Assembly (NCBI RefSeq): GCF_008932115.1
Contig: NZ_CP044543.1
Location: 3,230,501 to 3,294,500, forward strand
From: Bradyrhizobium betae
Lineage (GTDB): Bacteria > Pseudomonadota > Alphaproteobacteria > Rhizobiales > Xanthobacteraceae
Length of the DNA stretch: 64,000 nucleotides
Direction of reading: 5' to 3'
Below, in pieces: positions 35,431 to 43,354 of this stretch. The position numbers and the translations under genes are program-made. Positions within the stretch are counted from its first letter, which is position 1. Each line of letters starts with the position of its first letter. Under the pieces are notes generated by a model. It was not told where the DNA came from, made no database searches, and saw only the letters and a program-made list of their open reading frames with translations.

Positions 35431-35961
35431 TCAGACGGACACCATCCGCAGGATCTCGTCGAGCAGGCGCTGCAGCCGTGCGGCCGTCACCGGCGTGCCC
35501 GACAGGGCAAAGCCGAGGAAAGTCCAGTACAGGATCTGCGCCCGCGCCTGCGCCATCGCCGGCGCGAGTCCCCGCATCGCGAGCAGCGTCTCGATATAGT
35601 CGATCCTGCGGCGGTCGATCGCGCGGACCGCGGCCTGCGCGGCCGTATCGAACGCCGCCCAGTTGCGGACCGCGCGCTCGAGATCGAGCCGCGCGCCAAA
35701 GCTTCGCCGCAGCAGCGCCGTCAGCGGCTCGCCGCCCCCGGCCTCCACATCGGCGATGATCTGCTCGGCCGCGATCTCGCGCCAGCGCTTCAGGATGGCG
35801 GCGTGGAACGCGCCGAGATCGGCGAAATGCCAATAGAAGCTGCCGCGTGAAACCCCCATGGCCTTTGCGAGCGGATCGGCCTTCAGCGCCGTGAAGCCGC
35901 TTCCGGCGAGCGTCTTCAGGCCTTGCTTGATCCAGTCGTCGGCGGAGAGTTGCTCGGTCAT
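35431..35961 (-). CDS. TetR/AcrR-family transcriptional regulator
   Basis: The 176-aa protein has the TetR N-terminal helix-turn-helix (LKTLAGSGFTALKADPLAKAMGVSRGSFYWHFADLGAF, recognition part VSRGSFYWHF near 39-48) and a ligand domain with the TetR-C layout that ends LLDEILRMVSV. ATG 35961 is preferred because the longer start at 35985 would sit inside an operator. It is divergent from the small membrane protein at 36053, and two matching palindromes lie between them, so it very likely represses both genes. Confidence 0.94.
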   Translation of the reverse strand: MTEQLSADDWIKQGLKTLAGSGFTALKADPLAKAMGVSRGSFYWHFADLGAFHAAILKRWREIAAEQIIADVEAGGGEPLTALLRRSFGARLDLERAVRNWAAFDTAAQAAVRAIDRRRIDYIETLLAMRGLAPAMAQARAQILYWTFLGFALSGTPVTAARLQRLLDEILRMVSV

Positions 35962-35981
35962 GGCGGGTTCCGGAAATCCAG

Positions 35982-35999
35982 CCATACACTAGTGTATTG
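35982..35999. promoter_or_regulatory. TetR operator 1 (candidate)
   Basis: CCATACACTAGTGTATTG has arms CCATACA and TGTATTG around CTAG, and its inner 14 bases ATACACTAGTGTAT are a perfect palindrome. It begins 20 bases upstream of the regulator ATG. The same 7-4-7 layout recurs at 36027. Confidence 0.78.
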
Positions 36000-36026
36000 A
36001 CAGGCGTCGGGCCAGCGCCTAATCGT

Positions 36027-36044
36027 CCATACATGATTGTATGG
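36027..36044. promoter_or_regulatory. TetR operator 2 (candidate)
   Basis: CCATACATGATTGTATGG has perfect 7-base arms CCATACA/TGTATGG around TGAT. Its end overlaps the Shine-Dalgarno GGAGG (36043-36047) of the membrane-protein gene at 36053, so a bound repressor would also cover the translation start region. Confidence 0.78.
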
Positions 36045-36052
36045 AGGCGTCG

Positions 36053-36403
36053 ATGCGCGATCTCTTGCTCCAATGTGCCGGCGTTGCGGCCATTGCCGTG
36101 GCCCTGATCCACGGCGTCCTCGGCGAGACCAAGGTCTTCCCCCGGGCCCGCATCGAGCCGGAGCGGCTTCGCATCCTGATCCGCCTGGTCTGGCAGGTCT
36201 CGACCGTCGCCTGGATCGGCGGCGGCGTGCTCCTGATCGCGGCGCCCTGGATGGACTCGGCACCGGCGCGCCACTGGATCGTCCTCACCATGGCCAGTGT
36301 GTTCGGCTTGTCCGCTTGCGCCAACGCGTGGGCGACACGCGGCCGGCACTTCGGCTGGATGGCGCTCAGTGCCGTCGTCGCGATGGCTGTTGCCGGCTAC
36401 TAG
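36053..36403 (+). CDS. Small integral membrane protein of unknown function
   Basis: The 116-aa protein has about four hydrophobic segments (near 5-20, 45-66, 76-93 and 100-115) linked by short polar loops, with no recognisable catalytic motif. GGAGG six bases upstream supports the ATG at 36053; the ATG at 36041 lies within operator 2. Its divergent position from a TetR gene with shared operators suggests it is the regulated target, perhaps for drug or lipid stress. No function is claimed. Confidence 0.85.
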   Translation: MRDLLLQCAGVAAIAVALIHGVLGETKVFPRARIEPERLRILIRLVWQVSTVAWIGGGVLLIAAPWMDSAPARHWIVLTMASVFGLSACANAWATRGRHFGWMALSAVVAMAVAGY

Positions 36404-36605
36404 CGCTCCGTCGCAAACCGTGAGGCGTAAGGCCGCAGTCGGCCTTCAAATGCGCGCTGCATTCGGACAGCGCTGATCTTTTTCGGATCGTTAGAATAAC
36501 TCTAAAGCCTCGCACGCGCGTAGCGGATTGACTTCACTCTCTCCATCCCATCCTTCACTCTCCGTCGCGCAAGATGTCGCGCCAAGGACAGAAGAGGAGA
36601 TGCTC

Positions 36606-36884
36606 GTGAAGGTGATGCGTGTTGTTGCCATTGCACTGACGATCGGAATGGGCACGGGATCTGCGGCGATGGCCGACGGTTTCAAGGACTGCACCAAGCT
36701 CGACAAGGCGTCGTGGAAGCCGGCCAGCGAAGCCGAAGCCAAGGCCAAGGCACTCGGCTACGAGGTGCGGCGCTCCAAGATCGAAGGCTCGTGCTACGAG
36801 GTCTACGGCGTCAAGGAAGGCAAGCTCTACGAGCTGTTCTACAGCCCCGAAGATCTCAGCCTGAAGCACACGATCGCCAAGTAA
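36606..36884 (+). CDS. Secreted PepSY-like small protein
   Basis: From GTG 36606 (Shine-Dalgarno GAGGAG about seven bases away) the 92-aa product has a clear signal peptide ending SAAMA-DG. The mature part of about 70 residues, ALGYEVRRSKIEGSCYEVYG and KLYELFYSPEDLSL, has the PepSY-type beta-sheet pattern with two cysteines. It probably acts in the periplasm; the neighbour cytochrome b561 at 36937 forms a frequent partner of such genes. An ATG at 36615 is also possible. Confidence 0.82.
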   Translation: MKVMRVVAIALTIGMGTGSAAMADGFKDCTKLDKASWKPASEAEAKAKALGYEVRRSKIEGSCYEVYGVKEGKLYELFYSPEDLSLKHTIAK

Positions 36885-36936
36885 CCATCGCCACGTAACG
36901 ACTGCCAGGCAGGCAGGAATTGAGGGTGGTCCTCGC

Positions 36937-37539
36937 TTGATCGACGAAGCGGCGCCAGGAACATGCGGGGTGTCCGACGGGACCCCCGCGGATCGAACCG
37001 CTTCGCGGACGGTCACGGTCTGGGACCTCCCTCTGCGCCTCTGGCACTGGGCTCTCGCTGCCAGCGTTCTGGCGGCGTGGTTCACGCCGACGGTCCATGA
37101 CAGCGTTCATCGCATCGTCGGCTACACCGTGCTCGCTCTTCTGGCCTTCCGTCTGGTCTGGGGCGTCTGGGGAAGCCGCTATTCGCGCTTCCGTATGGTC
37201 GGCGTCAGGCTTCGTGCCGCGCCGCGTTATCTCTGGAATCTGCGCCGCGGCATGACCGGCCGCTATATCGGGCTCAATCCCGCCGGCACCTTGATGCTGG
37301 TGGCACTGCTGCTATCTCTCGCCGTCTCGGCGATATCGGGCGCATTGTCGGTGACCGTTACCTTCTTCGGCGTGTGGTGGATCGAGGACACCCACGCCTA
37401 TGCGTCCGATGCGGTCATGGTGCTGGTCGTGCTGCACGTCGTTGGCGTCGTGCTGATGGGGTTGCTCCAGCGCGAGAACCTGATCCGCGCGATGTTCACC
37501 GGCCGCAAGCGCATCCGCGGTCATTCTCAGGGCGCTTAA
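36937..37539 (+). CDS. Cytochrome b561 family protein
   Basis: The 200-aa protein has four membrane segments (about 38-58, 63-80, 116-135, 160-178) and the haem-ligand histidines in LRLWHWALA, HDSVHRIVGY, the DTHAYASD region and VVLHVVG, the cytochrome b561/Ni-hydrogenase b-type fold. It probably carries electrons across the inner membrane in partnership with periplasmic c-type or PepSY proteins. The start is uncertain: TTG 36937 or GTG 36970 fit; no ATG is available upstream of the domain. Confidence 0.9.
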   Translation: MIDEAAPGTCGVSDGTPADRTASRTVTVWDLPLRLWHWALAASVLAAWFTPTVHDSVHRIVGYTVLALLAFRLVWGVWGSRYSRFRMVGVRLRAAPRYLWNLRRGMTGRYIGLNPAGTLMLVALLLSLAVSAISGALSVTVTFFGVWWIEDTHAYASDAVMVLVVLHVVGVVLMGLLQRENLIRAMFTGRKRIRGHSQGA

Positions 37540-37555
37540 GGCGACACGCTCTCCT

Positions 37556-37587
37556 CGTCATGCCCGGGACAAGCCCGGCCATGACGA
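37556..37587. repeat. Short GC-rich palindrome, family B-related
   Basis: CGTCATGCCCGGGACAAG and CCCGGCCATGACG fold on themselves. It is shorter than the full family B units and has CATGCC in place of CATTCC. It lies between the convergent cytochrome b561 and Lon-domain genes. Confidence 0.65.
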
Positions 37588-37614
37588 CGTTCGTGACGTG
37601 ACGACCGTCGCCCC

Positions 37615-38292
37615 TCACTGCAACGGCGGATCGCCGCTGGTGCGCTTCTTGGCGAGGTCCATCTCGGTCACAGCGATCAGGATCTCGGCGCGGGTCTTCA
37701 GATCCATCGCCTCCAGCATGGCCTGCTTTTCCGCGGGACCATAGGGCGACATCATCGCCAGCGCGTTGACGAGCGCCTCGTTGGGCGCGCTCTCGACGCC
37801 CTCCCAGTCGACCTTGAGATTGTTGGCTTTCAGGAAGTCCGCCAGTACCGTCAGCAACGCCTCGCGATCAACCTCGTCCTCGCCCTTGCGCGCGGTGAAG
37901 TCGTCGATGAAGGTGAAGAAATCCACCTTGCACTGCCGGTAGGCGGTCAGCACCTCGAGCTCCTCGACCACCCTGAAGCGCGAGACGCCGGTCAGCTCGA
38001 GGATGTAGCGGCCATCGCCGGATTCGGCGAGCTGGGTGATGCGACCGACGCAGCCGACGCGGAACAGTGCCGGCTTGTCGGAGTTCTTCGGCGAATGCGC
38101 TGCGTCGGGCTGGATCATGCCGATCAGCCGATGGCCGTCGCGGAAGCAATCGTCGACCATTGAAAGGTAGCGCGGTTCGAAGATATTGAGCGGCATCTGG
38201 CCGCGCGGCAGCAGCAGCGCACCGGGCAGCGGAAATACCGGGATGATCTCCGGAAGGTCGGCGGGCCCGCGATATTCGATGTTGATCGGCAT
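37615..38292 (-). CDS. Lon-substrate-binding-domain (LON/peptidase S16) protein
   Basis: The 225-aa protein starts PEIIPVFPLPGALLLPRGQMPLNIFEPRY, the signature of the Lon N-terminal domain, and continues with LYLI-type GDGRYILELTGVSRFRV. There is no ATPase or protease part, so it is a stand-alone LON domain as is common in alphaproteobacteria; its role is unclear. It follows CnoX by about 100 bases on the same strand, a pairing often seen in rhizobia. Confidence 0.93.
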   Translation of the reverse strand: MPINIEYRGPADLPEIIPVFPLPGALLLPRGQMPLNIFEPRYLSMVDDCFRDGHRLIGMIQPDAAHSPKNSDKPALFRVGCVGRITQLAESGDGRYILELTGVSRFRVVEELEVLTAYRQCKVDFFTFIDDFTARKGEDEVDREALLTVLADFLKANNLKVDWEGVESAPNEALVNALAMMSPYGPAEKQAMLEAMDLKTRAEILIAVTEMDLAKKRTSGDPPLQ

Positions 38293-38392
38293 CTGGTGCG
38301 CGGTCCCCGGTTGACGTGATCAGCCCCTGCTATAGCGAGATACGGAAAACTCCGCAGCGGTTTCCCGAAAAGATCGTGCTCGAGCCGACGCG

Positions 38393-39316
38393 TTATGAAA
38401 ACAGGATAATCGACAAGCGCTTGCGTCCCTCGACGGTTGCATCATCCGTGCCGCCCCAGGCCTCGAAGAACTGCACGAGCTGCTTGCGGGCGCCGTCGTC
38501 GTTCCATTTGCGGTCGCGCTTGATGATCGCGAGCAGCTGCTCGGTGGCCGCCGCCCGGTTACCTTGTGCGTTCAGCGCGGTCGCAAGGTCGAATCGTGCC
38601 TGATGATCGAGCGGGTCTGCGGCGACTTTCTGTTCCAGCTCGGCCACGGGTCCCAGCTGCTCCGCCTGCTCGGCAAGATCGATCGCGGTCTGCACGGCTT
38701 TCACGGCGGGATCGTTGCGCTTGGATTCCGGCACCATCGCCAGCGTCTGCTTGGCCTGCTCCATCGCGCCGGAGATGGCGTAGCATTTCGCAAGGCCCGC
38801 CAGCGCCGCGATGTTGGTCGAATCGTGCTGCAGCGCTTCGGCGTAGATCTGCGCGGCCGCCGCGGCATCGCCCTCGGCGAGCACGGCGTCGGCCTCCTGC
38901 ACGATCTCGGCGACATTGACCTCGCCCGGTGCGGTGACGCCCTTGGTCAGTTTCTCGATGAAGGCATTGAGCTGGCTCTCGGGCACCGCGCCCATGAAGC
39001 CGTCGGCCGGCTGGCCGTTGACGAAGGCGATCACGGCGGGGATCGACTGGATGCCCATCTGGCCCGGGATCGCCGGGTGCTGGTCGATGTTCATCTTGAC
39101 CAGCTTGACCTTGCCCTTGGCCGCCTTGACGACCTTTTCGAGAATGGGGGTGAGCTGCTTGCAGGGGCCGCACCACTCCGCCCAGAAGTCGATCAGCACC
39201 GGCTGGCGCTTCGATTCCTCGATGACGTCCTTCACGAAGGTCTGGGTGGTGGTGTCCTTGATCAGATCGGCCGCAGCCGGGCCCGGCGCTCCGTTACCCT
39301 GGTCGATGATCGTCAC
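38393..39316 (-). CDS. Thioredoxin-TPR protein CnoX (YbbN)
   Basis: The 307-aa protein joins a thioredoxin domain (about 15-115) with the active site WAEWCGPCKQL to a C-terminal tetratricopeptide region (about 135-300: AAAQIYAEALQHDSTNIAALAGLAKCY). This matches CnoX/YbbN, a redox-linked holdase that hands clients to GroEL. The WCGPC motif is intact, as in the alphaproteobacterial type, unlike the SCGxC of E. coli. A GTG at 39316 with GAGGGG upstream is preferred to the ATG at 39334. Confidence 0.93.
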   Translation of the reverse strand: MTIIDQGNGAPGPAAADLIKDTTTQTFVKDVIEESKRQPVLIDFWAEWCGPCKQLTPILEKVVKAAKGKVKLVKMNIDQHPAIPGQMGIQSIPAVIAFVNGQPADGFMGAVPESQLNAFIEKLTKGVTAPGEVNVAEIVQEADAVLAEGDAAAAAQIYAEALQHDSTNIAALAGLAKCYAISGAMEQAKQTLAMVPESKRNDPAVKAVQTAIDLAEQAEQLGPVAELEQKVAADPLDHQARFDLATALNAQGNRAAATEQLLAIIKRDRKWNDDGARKQLVQFFEAWGGTDDATVEGRKRLSIILFS

Positions 39317-39590
39317 GGGATCCCCTCGTCTCATGTCTGGAATGGCGGCTCTTTAGCACGTCGCTCATTCATATGCTTTGCTGTCAGCCTAAAATTGGGC
39401 CGGGCCGGCCGAATTTCAATCCATCGCCGCCGATTCGGCAGTTCCGGGTCGTTTCCGGGCGATTCGACCCGAATCGGGGTCCATATGGGGCCTCGAAACC
39501 GAATCTATGCCGCCGGTAGCTGTTGCATTCGGCCTCCGCTTTTGGCATACGACAGCCGTTGCCGGCGCAGTCATGCGACCGACACAGGAT

Positions 39591-39665
<75 letters not shown>

Positions 39666-39741
39666 ATTTTTCCCAGAGCATCCAGCCAAACCGGGTCAGG
39701 CCGTGGTCATCCACGCCGCTGGCGGCTGGTTCGGGTTCGAC

Positions 39742-40728
39742 ATGACAATCCTGGTCACCGGCAGCGCGGGTCATCTCGGCGAGGCAATTGTCCGGACGCT
39801 TCGCGGGGGCGGATCACCTGCTCGCGGGATTGACCTGAAGCCATCGTCCTTTGCCGACGCCGTCGGCTCGATCATCGACCCCGATTTCGTGCGGCGGCAG
39901 ATGACGGGCGTCACCGCCGTGATCCACACCGCGACGCTGCACAAGCCGCATGTGGCGACCCACAGCAAGCAGGATTTCATCGATACCAACGTCACCGGCA
40001 CGCTCAATCTGCTCGAGGCGGCCGTCGACGCCGGCGTGCGCAGCTTCGTCTTCACCAGCACCACCAGCGCGTTCGGCTCGCAGCTCAGGCCGGAGGCTGG
40101 ACAGGCGGCGGTGTGGGTCACCGAGGACCTGCCGCCGGTGCCGAAGAACATCTACGGCACGACCAAGCTGATGGCCGAAAATCTCTGCGAGCTGTTCTTG
40201 CGCGAGCGTGGGCTGCCGGTCGTGATCTTGCGGACCTCGCGTTTCTTTCCGGAGGACGATGACGATCCCGCGATGCGATCGACTTATCCGCTGGAGAACG
40301 CGCAGGCCAACGAGCTGCTCTATCGCTGGCTGGATATAGCCGATGCTGTGAACGCCCATCTGCTCGCCGTCGAGCGCGCGCCGAAGATCGGTTTCGGCCG
40401 CTACGTCGTCTCGGCGACGAGCCCGTTCGAGCAGCGCCATCTCGCGGCGCTCGCGCGGGATGCGGCCGGCGTCGTGCGCGAGCTTTATCCGGATTGCGCG
40501 CAGCTCTTCGCCGCGCGTGGCTGGCGGCTCTTTCCCGAGATCGACCGCGTCTATGTCAATGCGTGCGCGCGGCGCGAGCTCGGCTGGCGGCCCGAATTCG
40601 ACTTCGCGCATGTGCTGAACTGCCTTCGCGAGAGCCGCGATTTTCGCAGCGCGCTGGCGCGCGAGGTCGGATCGAAAGGCTATCATGACGCCGTGTTTGA
40701 CGACGGGCCCTATCCCATCATCTCGTAA
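39742..40728 (+). CDS. NAD-dependent epimerase/dehydratase (extended SDR)
   Basis: The 328-aa protein has the extended-SDR signs: TGSAGHLG (about 7-14) nucleotide-binding, VIHTATLHKPHVATH, LVFTSTTSAFG-type FVFTSTTSAFG near 107-117 and the catalytic YGTTK near 144-148. It acts on a nucleotide sugar or a related substrate that cannot be named. ATG 39742 places the Rossmann motif at the N-terminus. It directly follows tRNA-Gly by 76 bases and may be read from its promoter. Confidence 0.9.
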   Translation: MTILVTGSAGHLGEAIVRTLRGGGSPARGIDLKPSSFADAVGSIIDPDFVRRQMTGVTAVIHTATLHKPHVATHSKQDFIDTNVTGTLNLLEAAVDAGVRSFVFTSTTSAFGSQLRPEAGQAAVWVTEDLPPVPKNIYGTTKLMAENLCELFLRERGLPVVILRTSRFFPEDDDDPAMRSTYPLENAQANELLYRWLDIADAVNAHLLAVERAPKIGFGRYVVSATSPFEQRHLAALARDAAGVVRELYPDCAQLFAARGWRLFPEIDRVYVNACARRELGWRPEFDFAHVLNCLRESRDFRSALAREVGSKGYHDAVFDDGPYPIIS

Positions 40729-40804
40729 GCGCCGCAATCGCGGTTTTGCTCGACACGTCAGATGGCTAGCCGGGTTCACCGGGCGCGACGTCGTCCGACC
40801 CGTT

Positions 40805-40827
40805 CTACTGTGCATGGGGTTGTTTTC
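40805..40827. repeat. 23-base exact repeat, family F (copy 2)
   Basis: Identical to bases 3771-3793 and again in a non-coding stretch. The gap 40729-41109 around it holds no gene I can support. It also contains a small inverted repeat GCAGCC/GGCTGC (41076-41081 and 41087-41092) directly before the AGGGGAG ribosome site of the next gene. Confidence 0.75.
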
Positions 40828-41109
40828 GCGTTTTTACGCGACGCCTCGCTCTGCTGCCTGCAAATCAGCCGCGTGCGGTCTTGATTCCGCGTTGCAGCGA
40901 GATCGTTGCCGCTGCCTGTCTCGCGTCGAGAGAAAATCCGTCTCAACTTTTACCGAGTGCAACCGCAGCGAACGCGACGCGCTTCTCACCGCCCGCAGAT
41001 GTGCTAACCTTTTTGCGTCTGCCTCGCTGGCAGACCCCAGACTTCGCCTCTCGACGAACCATAACAAAATAATTTGCAGCCTTGACGGCTGCCTTAGGGG
41101 AGTGACGCG

Positions 41110-42378
41110 ATGACATCGATGTTCCATCGATCCGTGTTGGCGCTTGCGGCGGTTGCCCTTCTTGCGGGAACCAGCGTCGGCAATGCGCAGGACAAAAGCA
41201 AACCGCTGAAGAAATACGAATCCGGCACCAAGGAGTTCTGGACCCATCCGCCGGATGACTGGTTCCTCGGCGACGAGACCGAGGCGCAGAAGGGCCTCGC
41301 GCCGCCGTCGGGTCCGCCGACGGGTGCGTCCGAGGCCGAGCTCGCGGCGATGATGAAGAAGATCAAGCTGCCGGCCGGCTTCAAGATCGAAGTCTATGCG
41401 CCCGGCGTTCTCGCGGCGCGGCAGATGGCTTGGGGTGACAAGGGCACGCTGTTCGTCGGCTCGTTCGGTCTCGGCAACGTCTATGCCATCAAGGACAACA
41501 ACGGCAAGAAGGAGGTCAAGACCATCCTCAAGGGGCTGAACATGCCCACCGGTCTCGCCTTCCGGGATGGCGCGCTCTACGTCATCGCGGTCGACAAGCT
41601 GATCCGCTACGACAACGCCGAAGCCAATCTGGACAAGCTCGGCGAGGGCAAGGTCGTCTATGACGACATGCCGTCCTATGCCGCGCATGGCTGGAAGTAC
41701 ATCGCGGTCGACAAGGAAGGCTGGTTCTACATTCCGTTCGGACCGCCCTTCAACATCGGCATCCCGCCGACCAGCGTCTCGCAGATTCGCCGCGTCGATC
41801 CCAAGACCGGCAACGCGGAAATCTATGCGCTCGGCGTTCGCAACTCGGTCGGCGGCGACGTCGATCCGCGCACCGGCAAGTACTGGTTCACCGAGAATGC
41901 GCGCGACTGGGTCAGCGACGATCTGCCCAGCGACAAGCTGAACATGATCTCGAAAATCGGCGAGCATTTCGGCTATCCCTATTGCCACCAGGGCGATCTT
42001 CCCGATCCGAAGTTCGCCATGGGCCACAAGTGCTCCGAGTTCACGCCGCCCGTGCTGAACCTCGGCGCGCACGTCGCTCCGCTCGGCATGAAGTTCTATA
42101 CCGGCGACCAGTTTCCGCCTGAGTACAAGAACAACATTCTGATCGCCGAGCACGGCTCCTGGAATCGTCACAAATACCAGGGCGCGCGCATCATGCGGGT
42201 GATCGTCGGGCCCGACGGCAAGAACGCCAAGCAGGAGGTGTTCGCCTCCGGCTGGCTCGAGGGCGACCAGGGCTATCTCGGCCGTCCCAACGACATCATC
42301 CTCGCCAAGGATGGTTCGATCCTCGTCGCCGACGACTGGGCCGGCGCGATCTATCGCATCAGCTACAGCAAGAAGTAG
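41110..42378 (+). CDS. PQQ-dependent sugar dehydrogenase (sorbosone dehydrogenase family)
   Basis: The 422-aa protein has a signal peptide (ALAAVALLAGTSVGNA), so it is periplasmic, and the beta-propeller repeats of soluble aldose/sorbosone dehydrogenases: PAGFKIEVYAPGVLAARQMAWGDKGTLFVGSFG, DGALYVIAVDKLIRYDN, NIGIPPTSVSQIRRVD and WGDIYRI-type GAIYRISYS. It would oxidise a sugar or related alcohol with PQQ. A dihaem cytochrome c gene follows, a plausible electron acceptor. AGGGGAG precedes the ATG and a terminator follows the stop codon. Confidence 0.9.
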   Translation: MTSMFHRSVLALAAVALLAGTSVGNAQDKSKPLKKYESGTKEFWTHPPDDWFLGDETEAQKGLAPPSGPPTGASEAELAAMMKKIKLPAGFKIEVYAPGVLAARQMAWGDKGTLFVGSFGLGNVYAIKDNNGKKEVKTILKGLNMPTGLAFRDGALYVIAVDKLIRYDNAEANLDKLGEGKVVYDDMPSYAAHGWKYIAVDKEGWFYIPFGPPFNIGIPPTSVSQIRRVDPKTGNAEIYALGVRNSVGGDVDPRTGKYWFTENARDWVSDDLPSDKLNMISKIGEHFGYPYCHQGDLPDPKFAMGHKCSEFTPPVLNLGAHVAPLGMKFYTGDQFPPEYKNNILIAEHGSWNRHKYQGARIMRVIVGPDGKNAKQEVFASGWLEGDQGYLGRPNDIILAKDGSILVADDWAGAIYRISYSKK

Positions 42379-42392
42379 CGCGACGTGACATG

Positions 42393-42430
42393 GAGGCTGC
42401 GACCGGTGACGGCCGCAGCCTCTTTCATTT
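42393..42430 (+). terminator. Intrinsic terminator after the sugar dehydrogenase
   Basis: GAGGCTGCG (42393-42401) and CGCAGCCTC (42414-42422) form a perfect 9-bp stem with a 12-base loop, followed by TTTCATTTC. It separates the dehydrogenase from the cytochrome gene, so the two are not simply one transcript unless termination is partial. Confidence 0.85.
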
Positions 42431-42444
42431 CAAAGTCCCAAGCT

Positions 42445-42542
42445 GTCGTTCCGGATCGCGCGCCAGCGCGAGTCCGGAACCCATAGCCCCGGCTCGTGGT
42501 TATGGATTCCGGGTTCGCGCCAATGCGCGCCCCGGAATGACG
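42445..42542. repeat. Interspersed inverted repeat, family B (copy 4)
   Basis: GTCGTTCCGGATCGCGCGCC at the left and GCGCGCCCCGGAATGACG at the right are inverted and imperfect; GGTTATGGATTCCGG inside is shared with copy 3. It lies between the dehydrogenase terminator and the cytochrome c gene. Confidence 0.85.
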
Positions 42543-42567
42543 AGTTCGACAGATCGGAATCTCCATC

Positions 42568-43161
42568 ATGCGTTGGCAGTTCATCTCGCACGCAACGGTC
42601 GCGGTTGCGCTCCTCGCGCTCGGCTTCCTCCCCGCCAGCGCCGCCGACGTCGCCGCCGGCAAGGCCAAGGCGGAAGTCTGCGCCGGCTGCCACGGCGAGA
42701 ACGGCGTCTCGCAGACCGAGAACATCCCCTCGCTCGCCGGTCAGCCCGATCAATTCCTGCAATGGCAGCTCGTGTTCTTCCGCGCCGGCTCGCGCAAGAA
42801 CGAGCAGATGCAGCCGATCGCCGAAGAGATCAGCAACGAGGACATCCGCAATCTCGGTGCCTATTTTTCGTCGCTGACGCCGCCGAAAGGTCCGGAGGAC
42901 AAGGACTCCGATCTGTCGAAGAAGGGCGCGCAGGTTGCGGTCGGCCGCCGCTGTGCCTCATGCCACACCGATAGTTTCGCCGGCACCAAGGCGGTGGCGC
43001 GCATCGCCGGCCAGCGCGAGGAATATCTCGTGAAGGCGCTGCACGACTACAAGGCCGGCCAGCGCATCGGCGGCGGCGTCGCAGCGATGGCGGACGTTGC
43101 CTACGCGATGAGTGACGAAGAGATCACCGCGGTCGCGCATTATCTCGCGTATTACAAATAG
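42568..43161 (+). CDS. Dihaem cytochrome c (c4-like)
   Basis: The 197-aa protein has a signal peptide (AVALLALGFLPASA) and two haem-c motifs, CAGCHGENG near 35-39 and CASCHTDS near 130-134, separated by about 95 residues as in cytochrome c4 (two fused cytochrome c domains). It carries electrons in the periplasm, perhaps from the PQQ dehydrogenase upstream to a terminal oxidase. This partnership is inferred from adjacency only. Confidence 0.93.
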   Translation: MRWQFISHATVAVALLALGFLPASAADVAAGKAKAEVCAGCHGENGVSQTENIPSLAGQPDQFLQWQLVFFRAGSRKNEQMQPIAEEISNEDIRNLGAYFSSLTPPKGPEDKDSDLSKKGAQVAVGRRCASCHTDSFAGTKAVARIAGQREEYLVKALHDYKAGQRIGGGVAAMADVAYAMSDEEITAVAHYLAYYK

Positions 43162-43187
43162 CGCGAAGCTGTTGCGGCAAACGCAGC

Positions 43188-43338
43188 TCGTCGTCCCGGG
43201 GCGCGCGCAGCGCGAACCCGGGACCCATAACCACAGGATCAAGTTTGGCGAAGATTTGGAGTGACCACTTCGCCCCATGACCACTCCCTGTGGTTATGGG
43301 TCCCGGATCTGCGCTGCGCTTGTCCGGGACGACAGCGG
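43188..43338. repeat. Interspersed inverted repeat, family A (copy 4)
   Basis: CGTCGTCCCGGGGCGCGC on the left is a family B-like end joined to family A inner text (AGTTTGGCGAAGATTTGG, CTGTGGTTATGGGTCCC) and a CTTGTCCGGGACGACAGCGG right end, so this copy looks hybrid. It lies between the convergent cytochrome c and panE genes. Confidence 0.85.
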
Positions 43339-43354
43339 AGTTCGAGGCTGCTAC

